Part shown: one piece after another, positions 19,650-29,154 of the stretch | How the letters are laid out: every line of letters begins with the position of its first letter | Position numbering within the stretch: position 1 is the stretch's first letter | From: Cyclobacteriaceae bacterium | GTDB taxonomy: Bacteria > Bacteroidota > Bacteroidia > Cytophagales > Cyclobacteriaceae | NCBI GenBank assembly: GCA_022841475.1 | Contig: JALHRJ010000009.1 | Location: 45,462-109,461, forward strand | Length of the DNA: 64,000 nt | Direction of reading: 5' to 3' | Notes under the pieces: model-generated | Told to the model about the DNA's origin: nothing | Database searches by the model: none | Seen by the model: only the letters and a program-made list of their open reading frames with translations | Translations under genes and position numbers: made by a program

Positions 19650-21008
19650 TTATAGTGAAGGGCTAACCGGACCTTTGTTGTTGGCTATGCGGATAATAAA
19701 ATAACCGATCACGCTGGCTATAATAGACGCAGCAAGCACGCCCAGCTTGGCTTGCACTGCATATTCTTCCTGTCGAAATGCCAATCCTGAAATAAAGAGA
19801 GACATGGTGAACCCGATGGCTGCCAAAAACCCTGCTCCCCACATGTGCCACATGTTAACTCCTTGTGGAAGCACGGCCCATTTAAAGAATAGTATCAGAT
19901 ACACCACCCCCACTACCCCGATAACTTTGCCCACCAGTAACCCGAAGAAAATTCCCATCGATACCGGACTTTGAATTTGTGTAGGGAAATCGCCAGATAA
20001 TTCTACTCCAGCATTACTTAACGCAAATATGGGCATGATCAAAAACGCTACAAACGGATGCATGCTATGCTCCAGACGTTGCAAAGGAGTAAGTGCCTGC
20101 TCTGAAAAATTTTCAATTTTAGATAAAATTTTGAATTGCTCTTTTGATACAGTGGGTAGGGTATTGACTTCCGCGGATTTAAATTGAACAAGAAGTCCTT
20201 CTAGTTTTTGACTATAATAATCAGCTGAAACTTTAACTCTAGCAGGTATGGTAAAAGCAGCCAATACCCCGGCAATGGTGGCATGTACGCCCGACATGAT
20301 AAATGCCAGCCATAAACCGGCTATGCCTACGATGCCATAGAATATAGTACTCCTTACGCCCATTAAATTCGCCACGATGAGCACCACCATAAAACCAGCT
20401 CCCGTTACTAAACTAACAACGTTGATGTCGGATGTATAGAAAAGTGCAATGACGAGCACAGCGCCAAGATCATCGACAATAGCCAGTACGGTGAGAAATA
20501 TTTTGAGTGAAAGCGGAACTTTATCACCTAATAAATAAAGTACGCCCAAAGCAAAAGCAATATCCGTGGCCATGGGAATGCCCCAACCATCTACGGTGTC
20601 GCCTGAATGATTAAAAATGAGATAGACTAGCGCAGGCACCAACATGCCGCCCATAGCAGCCGCGATGGGAAGCACCGCTTTTTTCGGATCACTCAATTCC
20701 CCGGCAATTATTTCTCGTTTCAACTCAAGACCTACAACGAAAAAGAATAAAGACATAAGTCCATCATTGATCCAATGATGTAAATCCTTGCTGATGATGT
20801 ACTCATCGTATCCAATGCTTACCTGATGTTTCCATAGTTGCTGAAATTCTTCGGACCAGGGTGAATTGGAAAGTAGTAATGCTAGTGCAGCAGACGAAAA
20901 CAACACAATGCCACTTGTAGTGCTGTTGTTGATAAACCGACTTAACGGATCAATAATCCATCGGTCAACCGGATAAGTTCTTTTATTATCATCCTTCATC
21001 TTCATCAA
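19650..21008 (-). CDS. nhaA: Na+/H+ antiporter NhaA
   Basis: 452 aa; FFFVVGLELKREIIAGEL, MGGMLVPALVY, GWGIPMATDIAFALG, LAIVDDLGAV. Confidence 0.96.
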   Translation of the reverse strand: MMKMKDDNKRTYPVDRWIIDPLSRFINNSTTSGIVLFSSAALALLLSNSPWSEEFQQLWKHQVSIGYDEYIISKDLHHWINDGLMSLFFFVVGLELKREIIAGELSDPKKAVLPIAAAMGGMLVPALVYLIFNHSGDTVDGWGIPMATDIAFALGVLYLLGDKVPLSLKIFLTVLAIVDDLGAVLVIALFYTSDINVVSLVTGAGFMVVLIVANLMGVRSTIFYGIVGIAGLWLAFIMSGVHATIAGVLAAFTIPARVKVSADYYSQKLEGLLVQFKSAEVNTLPTVSKEQFKILSKIENFSEQALTPLQRLEHSMHPFVAFLIMPIFALSNAGVELSGDFPTQIQSPVSMGIFFGLLVGKVIGVVGVVYLILFFKWAVLPQGVNMWHMWGAGFLAAIGFTMSLFISGLAFRQEEYAVQAKLGVLAASIIASVIGYFIIRIANNKGPVSPSL

Positions 21009-21147
21009 ACTAGCAGATAATGAGAACTTTCAAAGTCTTTTGCAATTAATAATACGCATGCTGTTGATTACCGCATCAAGCCATGGAAATTAGAGGTGAT
21101 GAAGTCAGACTTCTAATAGCAAATTTTCTGCCACGAGATAAAATATC

Positions 21148-23670
21148 TTATTTCTTTAAAATCAGGTACCCGGTCTTTGTTTCTCGTGTGGATTTGAGAA
21201 AGATTTTGTAGAAATATGTTCCCGTAGGGAGTTCGTTTCCATTTTGATTGAGACCTTGGAATGCATTGACCTCGGAGTAATTTTCAGTTTCAAAGACTTT
21301 GCTACCCCAACGGTTGTATATAGTGACTGTGTTATTAGGTTCCAACAGTTCAATATTTAGAATCTTGAAGAAATCATTTTTACCATCGTTGTTGTGCGAG
21401 ACTGCATTAAAGATTTCAATTTCACCGATAACATTTATCTGAAGTTGTTGTGTGGTACATTCTCCAAACACATCGCACGCACGAATAGTAATTACATCGG
21501 TTCCTGTAAAGGAATTGCCAGCATAATTAATCTGTAGGGTCGTTCCATTCAGCGAAGCCTGAGCACCACTGGTTGGCTGTTGCACAATATTTAATGAACT
21601 CAATACAAGATTATTGTCGTCATCTGAAATTAGTGTTGATAAATCGATCGATACAGTATTGCCGATGGTAGTACTTAAAGTTGCAGCATTAATAACGGGA
21701 GCCGAGTTGGTGCAAGGTGAAGGCACAACGGTTATGGTAATAGCATCCGAAGCCGGACTGATGCATCCATTGGTATTAGTTACAGTCACTGAATAGGTAC
21801 CCGAAGTTGTAACTGTAATTTGTTGTGTTGTTTCTGCATTCGACCAGGTGTAAGCAGCAAATCCATTGGGTGCGTTAAGGGTAAGGATGTCAGTACTACA
21901 TACACTCAAAGTATTTCCTGGTAGGGGAGTAGTGGAAGCTAAGATGATTGGTTGATGTGGTAGTGGTTGAATGGTAGCAACAACCGGAGTTCGCTCGCTT
22001 TCGCAGACACTGTTGTTAATGGAAACATAATAGGTAGTAGTGGCAGATAGCGGTGGTGTGTTGAAAGTTTCATTGATTGCCCCTGTCAATGCAGTACCTC
22101 CTGATGCCACATCATACCAGCGGTATTGACAGTTATTACCGCCCGATGCTGTAAGTGTAATGATTGCATCAACCCCACAGGCTTCATTATCAATAGTCGT
22201 TGGAACGGCAGGCACCGGATTGATAAAGGCTGTAACCTGCACCCGGTCGCTTTCGCAGGTTCCGTTTTGAATGGTAACAAAATATGCGGTAGTGTCTGTG
22301 AGAATTGGTGTTTGAAAAGTATTTTCCGTTATTCCGTCAATGGCATTCACATCGGTGAGCGATGTATACCATTGATAGCTTTGCGTAGCAATCGCACCCG
22401 ATGCGGAAAGCAATACACTGCCATTTCCACAACTGGCCGCATCTATTACAGCAGGTGGAGAGATTGGATCGCAGATTACTGCGGGCGTAGCAAAGGCATG
22501 CACCGCTTGTTTGCTGCGCTTGTTTGCATTATCAATTGCCGTAACACGAATTTCATAATTCGTATCGGGTAAAAGACCATCCAGTACAGCATTAAAATCG
22601 AGTGTCAGGTTTGCGGCTGGAGGAAAGTTTGAAACCGTGCGCAGTTCGGATGGTGTTTGGGTTGCAATATCTTTATAGAAATACTCCACAGCAACAATCT
22701 CACTACCTTCATTTGCATTATAAAAAGGTCGTGCCAACGGCTGACTCCAGCGCCCATTTACATCTTGCGTGCGTAGATACAGGGTATGAGAACCATCGGG
22801 TACACTGGCAAGATTAATCACAAAGCTTTCGGTAACGTTTGAAGTTGAAAGTGCAACCTGTTCGGCATTGCCAAGGCCCGGATCGGTATCGATAAAATAC
22901 TCCAGGCGTATTAAGGCAGGTGTGGAAGCCGATTGCGCATTGCGCTGCACAAACACCGGGTGAATAACCGGTATGCTCCACAACCCGTTGCTGTCTTTCG
23001 CGCGAATGTATAATGAGTTAAACCCTTCGGGGATGGTGCTTAACGGAATGGTAAAATCACGTGTAATGTTGATGGCAGCTGTGATAGGTATCTCGATTCC
23101 ATTTCCGATACCTGGATCAGTGTTAAAAAAATATTCAATACGTGTAAGTGGAGTTATACTGGCGCTTTGAGCAGATAGCTGTACATATACAGGATGAATA
23201 ACTGGAATACTCCATAAGCCATTATTGTCTTTGGCGCGGATGTAAAGCGAATGAAAACCTTCGCTTACGGTGCCAAGCGGTACAGTAAAACCCTGCGTGA
23301 TGTTGACTGCGTTGGCGATGGGAATTACAGTGCCGTTACCAAAGCCGGGGTCTATATCAAAAAAATATTCTACCCGCGTAAGCGGAGTTACACTGGCGCT
23401 TTGCGCAGACAGTTGTACATAAACAGGATGAATAACCGGAATACTCCACAATCCATTATTGTCTTTGACGCGGATGTAGAGAGTATGAAAACCTTCAGTT
23501 ACGGTGCCAAGGGGTACTGTAAAACCTTGCGTGATGTTGACTGAACTGGTGATGGGGATAGAAGTAGCATTGCTAAAACCCGGATCGGTATCGAAGAAGT
23601 ATTCCGCGCGCGTAATATTTTGCGCATATAGCGAAGCACTAATGACTAAGAAAAGAAGTATTAGACGCAA
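21148..23670 (-). CDS. EYFFDTDPG-repeat protein with Ig-like domains and CHU_C type B T9SS sorting domain; probable TTG start
   Basis: Four (R)xEYFFDTDPGxGNG repeats; C-terminus FNAVSHNNDGKNDFFKILNIE...TYFYKIF. ORF-track start (23808) overlaps the upstream gene; TTG at 23670 gives MRLILLFLVISASLYAQ, matching paralog MRLFLLLFFCSSGLFAQ at 55724. Confidence 0.88.
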   Translation of the reverse strand: MRLILLFLVISASLYAQNITRAEYFFDTDPGFSNATSIPITSSVNITQGFTVPLGTVTEGFHTLYIRVKDNNGLWSIPVIHPVYVQLSAQSASVTPLTRVEYFFDIDPGFGNGTVIPIANAVNITQGFTVPLGTVSEGFHSLYIRAKDNNGLWSIPVIHPVYVQLSAQSASITPLTRIEYFFNTDPGIGNGIEIPITAAINITRDFTIPLSTIPEGFNSLYIRAKDSNGLWSIPVIHPVFVQRNAQSASTPALIRLEYFIDTDPGLGNAEQVALSTSNVTESFVINLASVPDGSHTLYLRTQDVNGRWSQPLARPFYNANEGSEIVAVEYFYKDIATQTPSELRTVSNFPPAANLTLDFNAVLDGLLPDTNYEIRVTAIDNANKRSKQAVHAFATPAVICDPISPPAVIDAASCGNGSVLLSASGAIATQSYQWYTSLTDVNAIDGITENTFQTPILTDTTAYFVTIQNGTCESDRVQVTAFINPVPAVPTTIDNEACGVDAIITLTASGGNNCQYRWYDVASGGTALTGAINETFNTPPLSATTTYYVSINNSVCESERTPVVATIQPLPHQPIILASTTPLPGNTLSVCSTDILTLNAPNGFAAYTWSNAETTQQITVTTSGTYSVTVTNTNGCISPASDAITITVVPSPCTNSAPVINAATLSTTIGNTVSIDLSTLISDDDNNLVLSSLNIVQQPTSGAQASLNGTTLQINYAGNSFTGTDVITIRACDVFGECTTQQLQINVIGEIEIFNAVSHNNDGKNDFFKILNIELLEPNNTVTIYNRWGSKVFETENYSEVNAFQGLNQNGNELPTGTYFYKIFLKSTRETKTGYLILKK

Positions 23671-23677
23671 AATTCTT

Positions 23678-24721
23678 TCAGTTATTCGACTTGGCTTTAA
23701 TCGTAATAGGCAATCCGGTATTTTTTTCACCTGTTGTGGGTGCATTAAGTTGGTAAATGGTAGGTATGGGCGGTATACCCGAGAGTACATACGGTTCATC
23801 ACCACCAAACATGCCTATGTCTACGCCCTCATAACCTGCACCTATAGCAGGGGAGCCCTCTTTGAGTTTCCAGTAGCTATCGGTAGATCCAGTACCGTCA
23901 ACTATAGTGCTAAGCGGTACATTGACAAGGTTGCCATTGGTTGCAGCAAATGGGACACTATTGATTGCAATATTATTGCGGACAACAGAACCTGTTGCAA
24001 TAAGTGCATTAGTAGGCGCGAAAAATAGATTGTTCTGAATAAGCGCATTTGTAACATTCAATGAACCCTGAATTGTGTTGTTTGAAATTTCAAGCCCTGA
24101 ACCCGATGAGATGACAGAATATGTACTAGAAGAAAAAGTGTAGAGAAAATTATTTCTTATGCGGATATTCGAAAATCCAGGGTCAACCAGAACACTTGAG
24201 CCCAAAGTTGATTCAGGTGGTTGCATATAGTTTTGAACGATATTAATGAACGAGCCTTGAACCCTGATATAAGCTTCGCTTGCGGTTCCACATAATCTCC
24301 ATCGAAAAGTATTTCTCTTGATAAGAATATTGCTCGTAGAAATTCTTATCCGGCCAATCATCCTAACACCCATAAGAACACTTCCCTCAGAGCCGGCCGC
24401 AAAAACCAATCCCTCTTCACATGGATTGGATAAAGATTTATCCAATGTTGCCGATAAAAACGAAACTTGTGTCTCCGGATTATTCAAAAAATACCCAGGC
24501 CCAATAATGATGAGTCGTTTGTTGATGGTAACTTTTGTTGTGATGTAACTCACTCCCGAGCCAATCAGGTACAACGTATCTCCCGCATTGGCGCCATCAT
24601 GGGCTTCTTGTAAATTCGCAAAATCCTTTGAAGCGCTACCTGGGTCACTGTCTACAATCCAGATTTTAGCGGAGACAGTGAGGGGTAGTAACAGTAAGGC
24701 GATTAGGTATAGTGGCTTCAT
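23678..24721 (-). CDS. Right-handed beta-helix-like secreted protein (paralog family A)
   Basis: 347 aa; AKIWIVDSDPGSASKDFANLQEAHDGANAGDTLYLIGS...ISNNTIQGSLNVTNALIQNNLF...GEKNTGLPITIKAKSNN. Confidence 0.82.
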   Translation of the reverse strand: MKPLYLIALLLLPLTVSAKIWIVDSDPGSASKDFANLQEAHDGANAGDTLYLIGSGVSYITTKVTINKRLIIIGPGYFLNNPETQVSFLSATLDKSLSNPCEEGLVFAAGSEGSVLMGVRMIGRIRISTSNILIKRNTFRWRLCGTASEAYIRVQGSFINIVQNYMQPPESTLGSSVLVDPGFSNIRIRNNFLYTFSSSTYSVISSGSGLEISNNTIQGSLNVTNALIQNNLFFAPTNALIATGSVVRNNIAINSVPFAATNGNLVNVPLSTIVDGTGSTDSYWKLKEGSPAIGAGYEGVDIGMFGGDEPYVLSGIPPIPTIYQLNAPTTGEKNTGLPITIKAKSNN

Positions 24722-24877
24722 ACGTATATTGTTAGAATATTTTAATAGGGATTATAAATCAGCAATAATTAAAGCCTACAATCAATAGGTATTTATCCCT
24801 AATTTTCTGCAGAGCATAGGTAATAGGTTTTAGTTTTCACTTCACTGTAAGTTGATAGGAAATGTAAATAGATTCAA

Positions 24878-24893
24878 TACATGAATTCAGGTA
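24878..24893. promoter_or_regulatory. Palindromic operator-like site TACATGAATTCAGGTA (distal half of a pair)
   Basis: One mismatch from perfect palindrome TACCTGAATTCAGGTA located 34 bp away. Confidence 0.6.
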
Positions 24894-24911
24894 ATTCTTG
24901 TCTTACACATT

Positions 24912-24927
24912 TACCTGAATTCAGGTA
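24912..24927. promoter_or_regulatory. Perfect 16-bp palindrome TACCTGAATTCAGGTA
   Basis: Sequence equals its reverse complement; lies in the divergent intergenic region between the beta-helix gene (start 24721) and the LuxR-type regulator (start 25093). Confidence 0.7.
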
Positions 24928-25092
24928 GTGTTTAGAAATATTAAAGGGTTCAGCGATCGAGAAGCTCTATCTGCCAAACAAGTTATATTTTTGACACAGC
25001 TATAAATGATCGTTAGATAAGTAGTAACAAATTCGTAAGTCAAAATGTTAGATCAATGAACATACAGTAATAGCGGTAAACTCGTTACGCAG

Positions 25093-25890
25093 ATGAAGAA
25101 TACCTATCTCAAAAAAATTAGTCCCAGTGAATTTCAGCAGGAAAAAATGGGCACGCACGAATCGCTGGACAGTAGTTCGGTGCTCTCTTATTTTACTCCT
25201 GCCTTGCAGCAGATTGATACGTTTGCCATTGGCAGGTATTTTTGGTTTATCGGAGATGTCACTACTTTTCAAAATCTGTATGCTGGAGGCATGCTGGAAG
25301 AAATGATTCCGGTTACGATGGAGGAGTTTATTGGAGGGCCAGCAGATTTACTATTCGCAAATTGCTTTCCGGAAGATCTGGATAAAATGTTATCCTTCTC
25401 GCAATATTATGGAAAGTATTGCAGTCAGCTATCCGTAAGTGAGCGTAAACATATCCGCACAACTATTTTTATAAGACTTAAAAATCCTCAAGGGTATTAC
25501 TATTGGGCCATGGCGCAGTTCCTGGATGCCATTTTTAATAGCGAAGGGAGATTGCTTTATGTGCTTACGCTCCATACTGATGTATCGCATTTAAAGAAAG
25601 ATGGCGTGGCCACCATGACGATCATGGACTCACGCAATAAACAAAGCCAGTTATTTCTATGTGTGGATGGTTTAGCACCAGAACTACAACAGACAATTCC
25701 CAAAATATCGAAACGGGAATTGGAGGTCCTCAGTTGGATTGTCAAAGGCCAAAGCAGCAAACAAATTGCAGAAGCACTTCATCTTTCCAAAAAAACGATT
25801 GATAATCACCGACAGAATTTATTGCGTAAAACCCAAACAAAAACTACGGGTGGGCTGGTAGCTTTTGCCATGGATCATGGGTTGTTGTAA
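25093..25890 (+). CDS. PAS-like sensor / LuxR-type HTH transcriptional regulator
   Basis: 265 aa; C-terminal ISKRELEVLSWIVKGQSSKQIAEALHLSKKTIDNHRQNLLRKTQTKTTGGLVAFA. Confidence 0.88.
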   Translation: MKNTYLKKISPSEFQQEKMGTHESLDSSSVLSYFTPALQQIDTFAIGRYFWFIGDVTTFQNLYAGGMLEEMIPVTMEEFIGGPADLLFANCFPEDLDKMLSFSQYYGKYCSQLSVSERKHIRTTIFIRLKNPQGYYYWAMAQFLDAIFNSEGRLLYVLTLHTDVSHLKKDGVATMTIMDSRNKQSQLFLCVDGLAPELQQTIPKISKRELEVLSWIVKGQSSKQIAEALHLSKKTIDNHRQNLLRKTQTKTTGGLVAFAMDHGLL

Positions 25891-25949
25891 CTCAATGCAG
25901 CAATGCTAAGAGAATAGCGATAGCAATAGGAGGGTATGCGGGAATAAAT

Positions 25950-28900
25950 TCACCGCTTTAAAACCAGGAAGCCTGTTTTCGTTTCTTGAGAAGATTTCAG
26001 GACGATTTTGTAGAAATATGTTCCCGAAGGTAGTTCGTTACTATTTTGATTGAGACCCCGAAAGGCATTGTCAGGATTATAGTTATCTACTTCAAAAACT
26101 TTGCTACCCCAACGGTTGTAAATAGTCACTGTGTTTTCAGGATCCAAAAATTCAATGTTTTGAATCTTGAAAAAATCATTTTTGCCATCATTGTTGTGCG
26201 ATACCCCGTTAAAGATTTCAATTTCACCGATAACATTTATCTGAAGTTGCTGCGTAGTACATTCCCCAAATACATCGCACACACGAATAGTAATTGCATC
26301 AGTTCCTGTAAAGGAAATACCAGCGTAGTTAATCTGAAGTGTCGTTCCATTCAGTGAAGCCTGTGCGCCACTGGTTGGCTGTTGTAGTATAGTCAAAGAA
26401 CTTAATAAAAGATTATTGTCGGCATCCGAGATTAATGCGGATAAATCAATCGATACAGTATTGCCGATGGTCGTACTCAGGGTGGTGTTGTTAATAACCG
26501 GTGCCGAGTTGTTGCACGGAGCGGGAACAACCGTAACGGTAATAGCATCCGAAGCAGGACTTGAACAACCAGCGCCATCGGTAACGATTACTGAGTAGGT
26601 GCCGCTGGCAGTCACAATTAATTGAGAAGTAGTTGCACCGCTTGACCAACTGTAAGAAGAAAATCCATTGGGTGCCGAAAGCGTGAGTGAGGTAGTACTG
26701 CAAATGGTTACTGCGTTTCCAAGTAGAGTAATGTTACTTGTTATGGTTGGAATTGCAGGAAGAGGATTAACAGTTGCCGTAGCTTGTGTGCGGAGACTTT
26801 CACATAGGCCATTGTTTATAGAAACAAAGTACGGAGTAGTAGCTGTAATCGCTGGAGTAATATAACTATTATTTACTTCTCCTGCGATTGCAGTTCCTCC
26901 GGTAGCTACGGTATACCATCTGTATTCGCCATTAGCCCCACCAGAAGCATTAAGTGTAACACTGCCAGTCCCGCAACTTGAGCCATTGGTAACAGTTGGT
27001 GCTGCAGGAAGGGCATTGATAGTAAGTTGGGCGGCATCAGTGAAAACAGGAGATGCCAGATCACCGGTAATTCTACAGCGATAAAAGCCAGCACCAAAGT
27101 TTGATGTAGTGTTTACGGAAATTGAAGCGGTACCTGCATTGCTAAAGCCTCCACCGTTATTAATATCGGTATATGTTCCGGCAAATGTGGTAGAAAATTG
27201 CCATTGATAGGTGATGTTGGTAGTGCCGGTGGCCGCTGTGGTAAATGACGTAGTAACTCCATCACACACTGCTAGTGATGCGGGATGAGGACTTATTGTA
27301 ATAACAGGCCCTACGGTTACGGTAAAATCATCTGCGCTAATCACACTCACACAATTTACACTTACTGTTATTTTCCCAGTAGTGGCTCCTGCTGGTACTA
27401 AGACAGTAATACTTGTTTCAGTGCTTGCTGTTACCGTTGCTGGTACTGCGTTGAAAAAGTTTACAACATTATCGGTGAGTAGTGTGCTGAAATTTGTTCC
27501 GGTAATGGTAACCGTGGTTCCTACCGGACCATTTGAAGGTGTGAAGAAAGCTATCGTTGGAGTTGGTAAGATGGTTGTCTGCCTCAGTTTTTGGATAAAA
27601 ATATCGTTCGAACCTGCGCTTACAAGATTATACGTACACGCTCCTGGATCAAAATCAACGGTGCCCTGAAACCATCCCGTCAGGTATACGTTGTTGGCGG
27701 CATCTAAAACAACGCAAACACTTCGATCATCACCCGTTCCGCTCATTGATCTGGCCCATTCGAAATTACCATCCGAATCAAGCTTGCAAATAAAAATATC
27801 ATTACTGCCTGCTGATGTTAAGTTAAAGACGCCTGCACCTGGATCAAAATCAACTGTCTGCACAAAGGTGCCCGATATATATACATCTCCTGATGCATCA
27901 AGCGCAACACCCAGTCCTTCATCATACCCGCTCCCACCCATGGATTTTGCCCACACAAAATCACCATCATTGGTAAGTTTGGAAACATAAATATCAAAAC
28001 CACCAAGAGAGGTAAGGTTGAAGACGCCAGCACCCGGGTCGAAATCTACAGTGCCATTGAATCTACTTGTTGTGTATACATTACCTGCAGCGTCCAGTGC
28101 AATCTTGCTGCCGTAAATTCCATCCGTATAATAGGTAGGATTACTATTTACCATTGCTTTTGCCCAAACAAAATCACCATCTTTTGTGAGCTTGGAAATA
28201 AAGACATCCCAATCTCCTGAGGCTGTCAAATTAAAAGTACTTGGACCTGGGTCAAAGTCAGCGGTGCTCTCAAAGTATCCGGTGGTAAAAATATTTCCGG
28301 CCGCATCCAATGCAATGCTATAGCCACGATCTTCATCAACGCCCCCCAGAGTTTTTACCCAAACAAAGTTTCCATTCGTATCGAGTTTCAAAATAAAAGC
28401 ATCTTCATGGCCAATGGTGACGAAGAAGGTACCCGGACCGGGATCGAAGTCTCTTGCTCCGCCCTGAAAGTAGACGCGACCCACCACCACCACATTTCCA
28501 CTGGCATCCACAACAATCTTAAGACCGTTGTCCCACCAGGTACCTCCGAGTACTCCCTTTGCCCAAACAAAATCTCCATTAGCATCTAACTTTGCAATAA
28601 AGATGTCAGTTTGTCCTGTTGTGGCTGCGGTCATATTAAAGGTACCTGGGCCTGGATCAAAATCAGAAGTGCCAGAAAAACCTCCTGTTATATAGACGTT
28701 TCCAGAGGCATCAACTGCAATACCTGCACCTCCATCAATGGCAGTTCCTCCAATTGATTTTGCCCATATTAAATTTCCGTTGGCATCCAGTTTGGTTATG
28801 AATGTATCGCTGCCACCTTTTGAGGTCATATTAAAAACAGCTGTACCCGGATCGAAATCAGCCGTGCCAGAATAAAATCCTGTGGTGTAGATATTGCCAG

Positions 28901-29069
28901 CTGCATCCAGAACTATATTCTGACAACCGTCATTTCCTGTTCCGCCCATTCGCCTGGCCCACTCTAATACCGCGGTTTGCTGAGCATACGAAGTATTTGC
29001 TATGGAAAGTATCGATATTACAATAATTTTAATATGTTGAAGTGAATTATTGGGACCGATGTTTTTCAT
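25950..29069 (-). CDS. SBBP (beta-propeller)-repeat, IPT/TIG and Ig-like surface protein with CHU_C type B T9SS sorting domain
   Basis: Repeats AKSxGGTxxDxGxxIAxDAxGNVYxTGxFxGTxDFDPGxGxFNLT; ITSFTPSNGPVGTTVTITGTNF-type IPT; C-terminus FNGVSHNNDGKNDFFKIQNIEFLD. Start MKNIGPNNSLQHIKIIVISIL at 29069 preferred over 29138. Confidence 0.9.
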   Translation of the reverse strand: MKNIGPNNSLQHIKIIVISILSIANTSYAQQTAVLEWARRMGGTGNDGCQNIVLDAAGNIYTTGFYSGTADFDPGTAVFNMTSKGGSDTFITKLDANGNLIWAKSIGGTAIDGGAGIAVDASGNVYITGGFSGTSDFDPGPGTFNMTAATTGQTDIFIAKLDANGDFVWAKGVLGGTWWDNGLKIVVDASGNVVVVGRVYFQGGARDFDPGPGTFFVTIGHEDAFILKLDTNGNFVWVKTLGGVDEDRGYSIALDAAGNIFTTGYFESTADFDPGPSTFNLTASGDWDVFISKLTKDGDFVWAKAMVNSNPTYYTDGIYGSKIALDAAGNVYTTSRFNGTVDFDPGAGVFNLTSLGGFDIYVSKLTNDGDFVWAKSMGGSGYDEGLGVALDASGDVYISGTFVQTVDFDPGAGVFNLTSAGSNDIFICKLDSDGNFEWARSMSGTGDDRSVCVVLDAANNVYLTGWFQGTVDFDPGACTYNLVSAGSNDIFIQKLRQTTILPTPTIAFFTPSNGPVGTTVTITGTNFSTLLTDNVVNFFNAVPATVTASTETSITVLVPAGATTGKITVSVNCVSVISADDFTVTVGPVITISPHPASLAVCDGVTTSFTTAATGTTNITYQWQFSTTFAGTYTDINNGGGFSNAGTASISVNTTSNFGAGFYRCRITGDLASPVFTDAAQLTINALPAAPTVTNGSSCGTGSVTLNASGGANGEYRWYTVATGGTAIAGEVNNSYITPAITATTPYFVSINNGLCESLRTQATATVNPLPAIPTITSNITLLGNAVTICSTTSLTLSAPNGFSSYSWSSGATTSQLIVTASGTYSVIVTDGAGCSSPASDAITVTVVPAPCNNSAPVINNTTLSTTIGNTVSIDLSALISDADNNLLLSSLTILQQPTSGAQASLNGTTLQINYAGISFTGTDAITIRVCDVFGECTTQQLQINVIGEIEIFNGVSHNNDGKNDFFKIQNIEFLDPENTVTIYNRWGSKVFEVDNYNPDNAFRGLNQNSNELPSGTYFYKIVLKSSQETKTGFLVLKR

Positions 29070-29103
29070 ACTATCAAAGCTCATCAGGTTTGAGTCAAAA
29101 AAA

Positions 29104-29119
29104 TCACATGATGATGTGA
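29104..29119. promoter_or_regulatory. Dyad motif TCACATGATGATGTGA, copy 2
   Basis: 34 nt from the start at 29069. Confidence 0.7.
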
Positions 29120-29154
29120 GTAGGCTTAACCTTGCCAAGTTAAAAAAATCTTTG

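Noticed and set aside
23671-23808. N-terminal extension of the 21148 ORF to 23808
   Set aside because: Overlaps the upstream beta-helix gene and lacks a signal peptide at the new N-terminus; the paralog supports the downstream TTG start.
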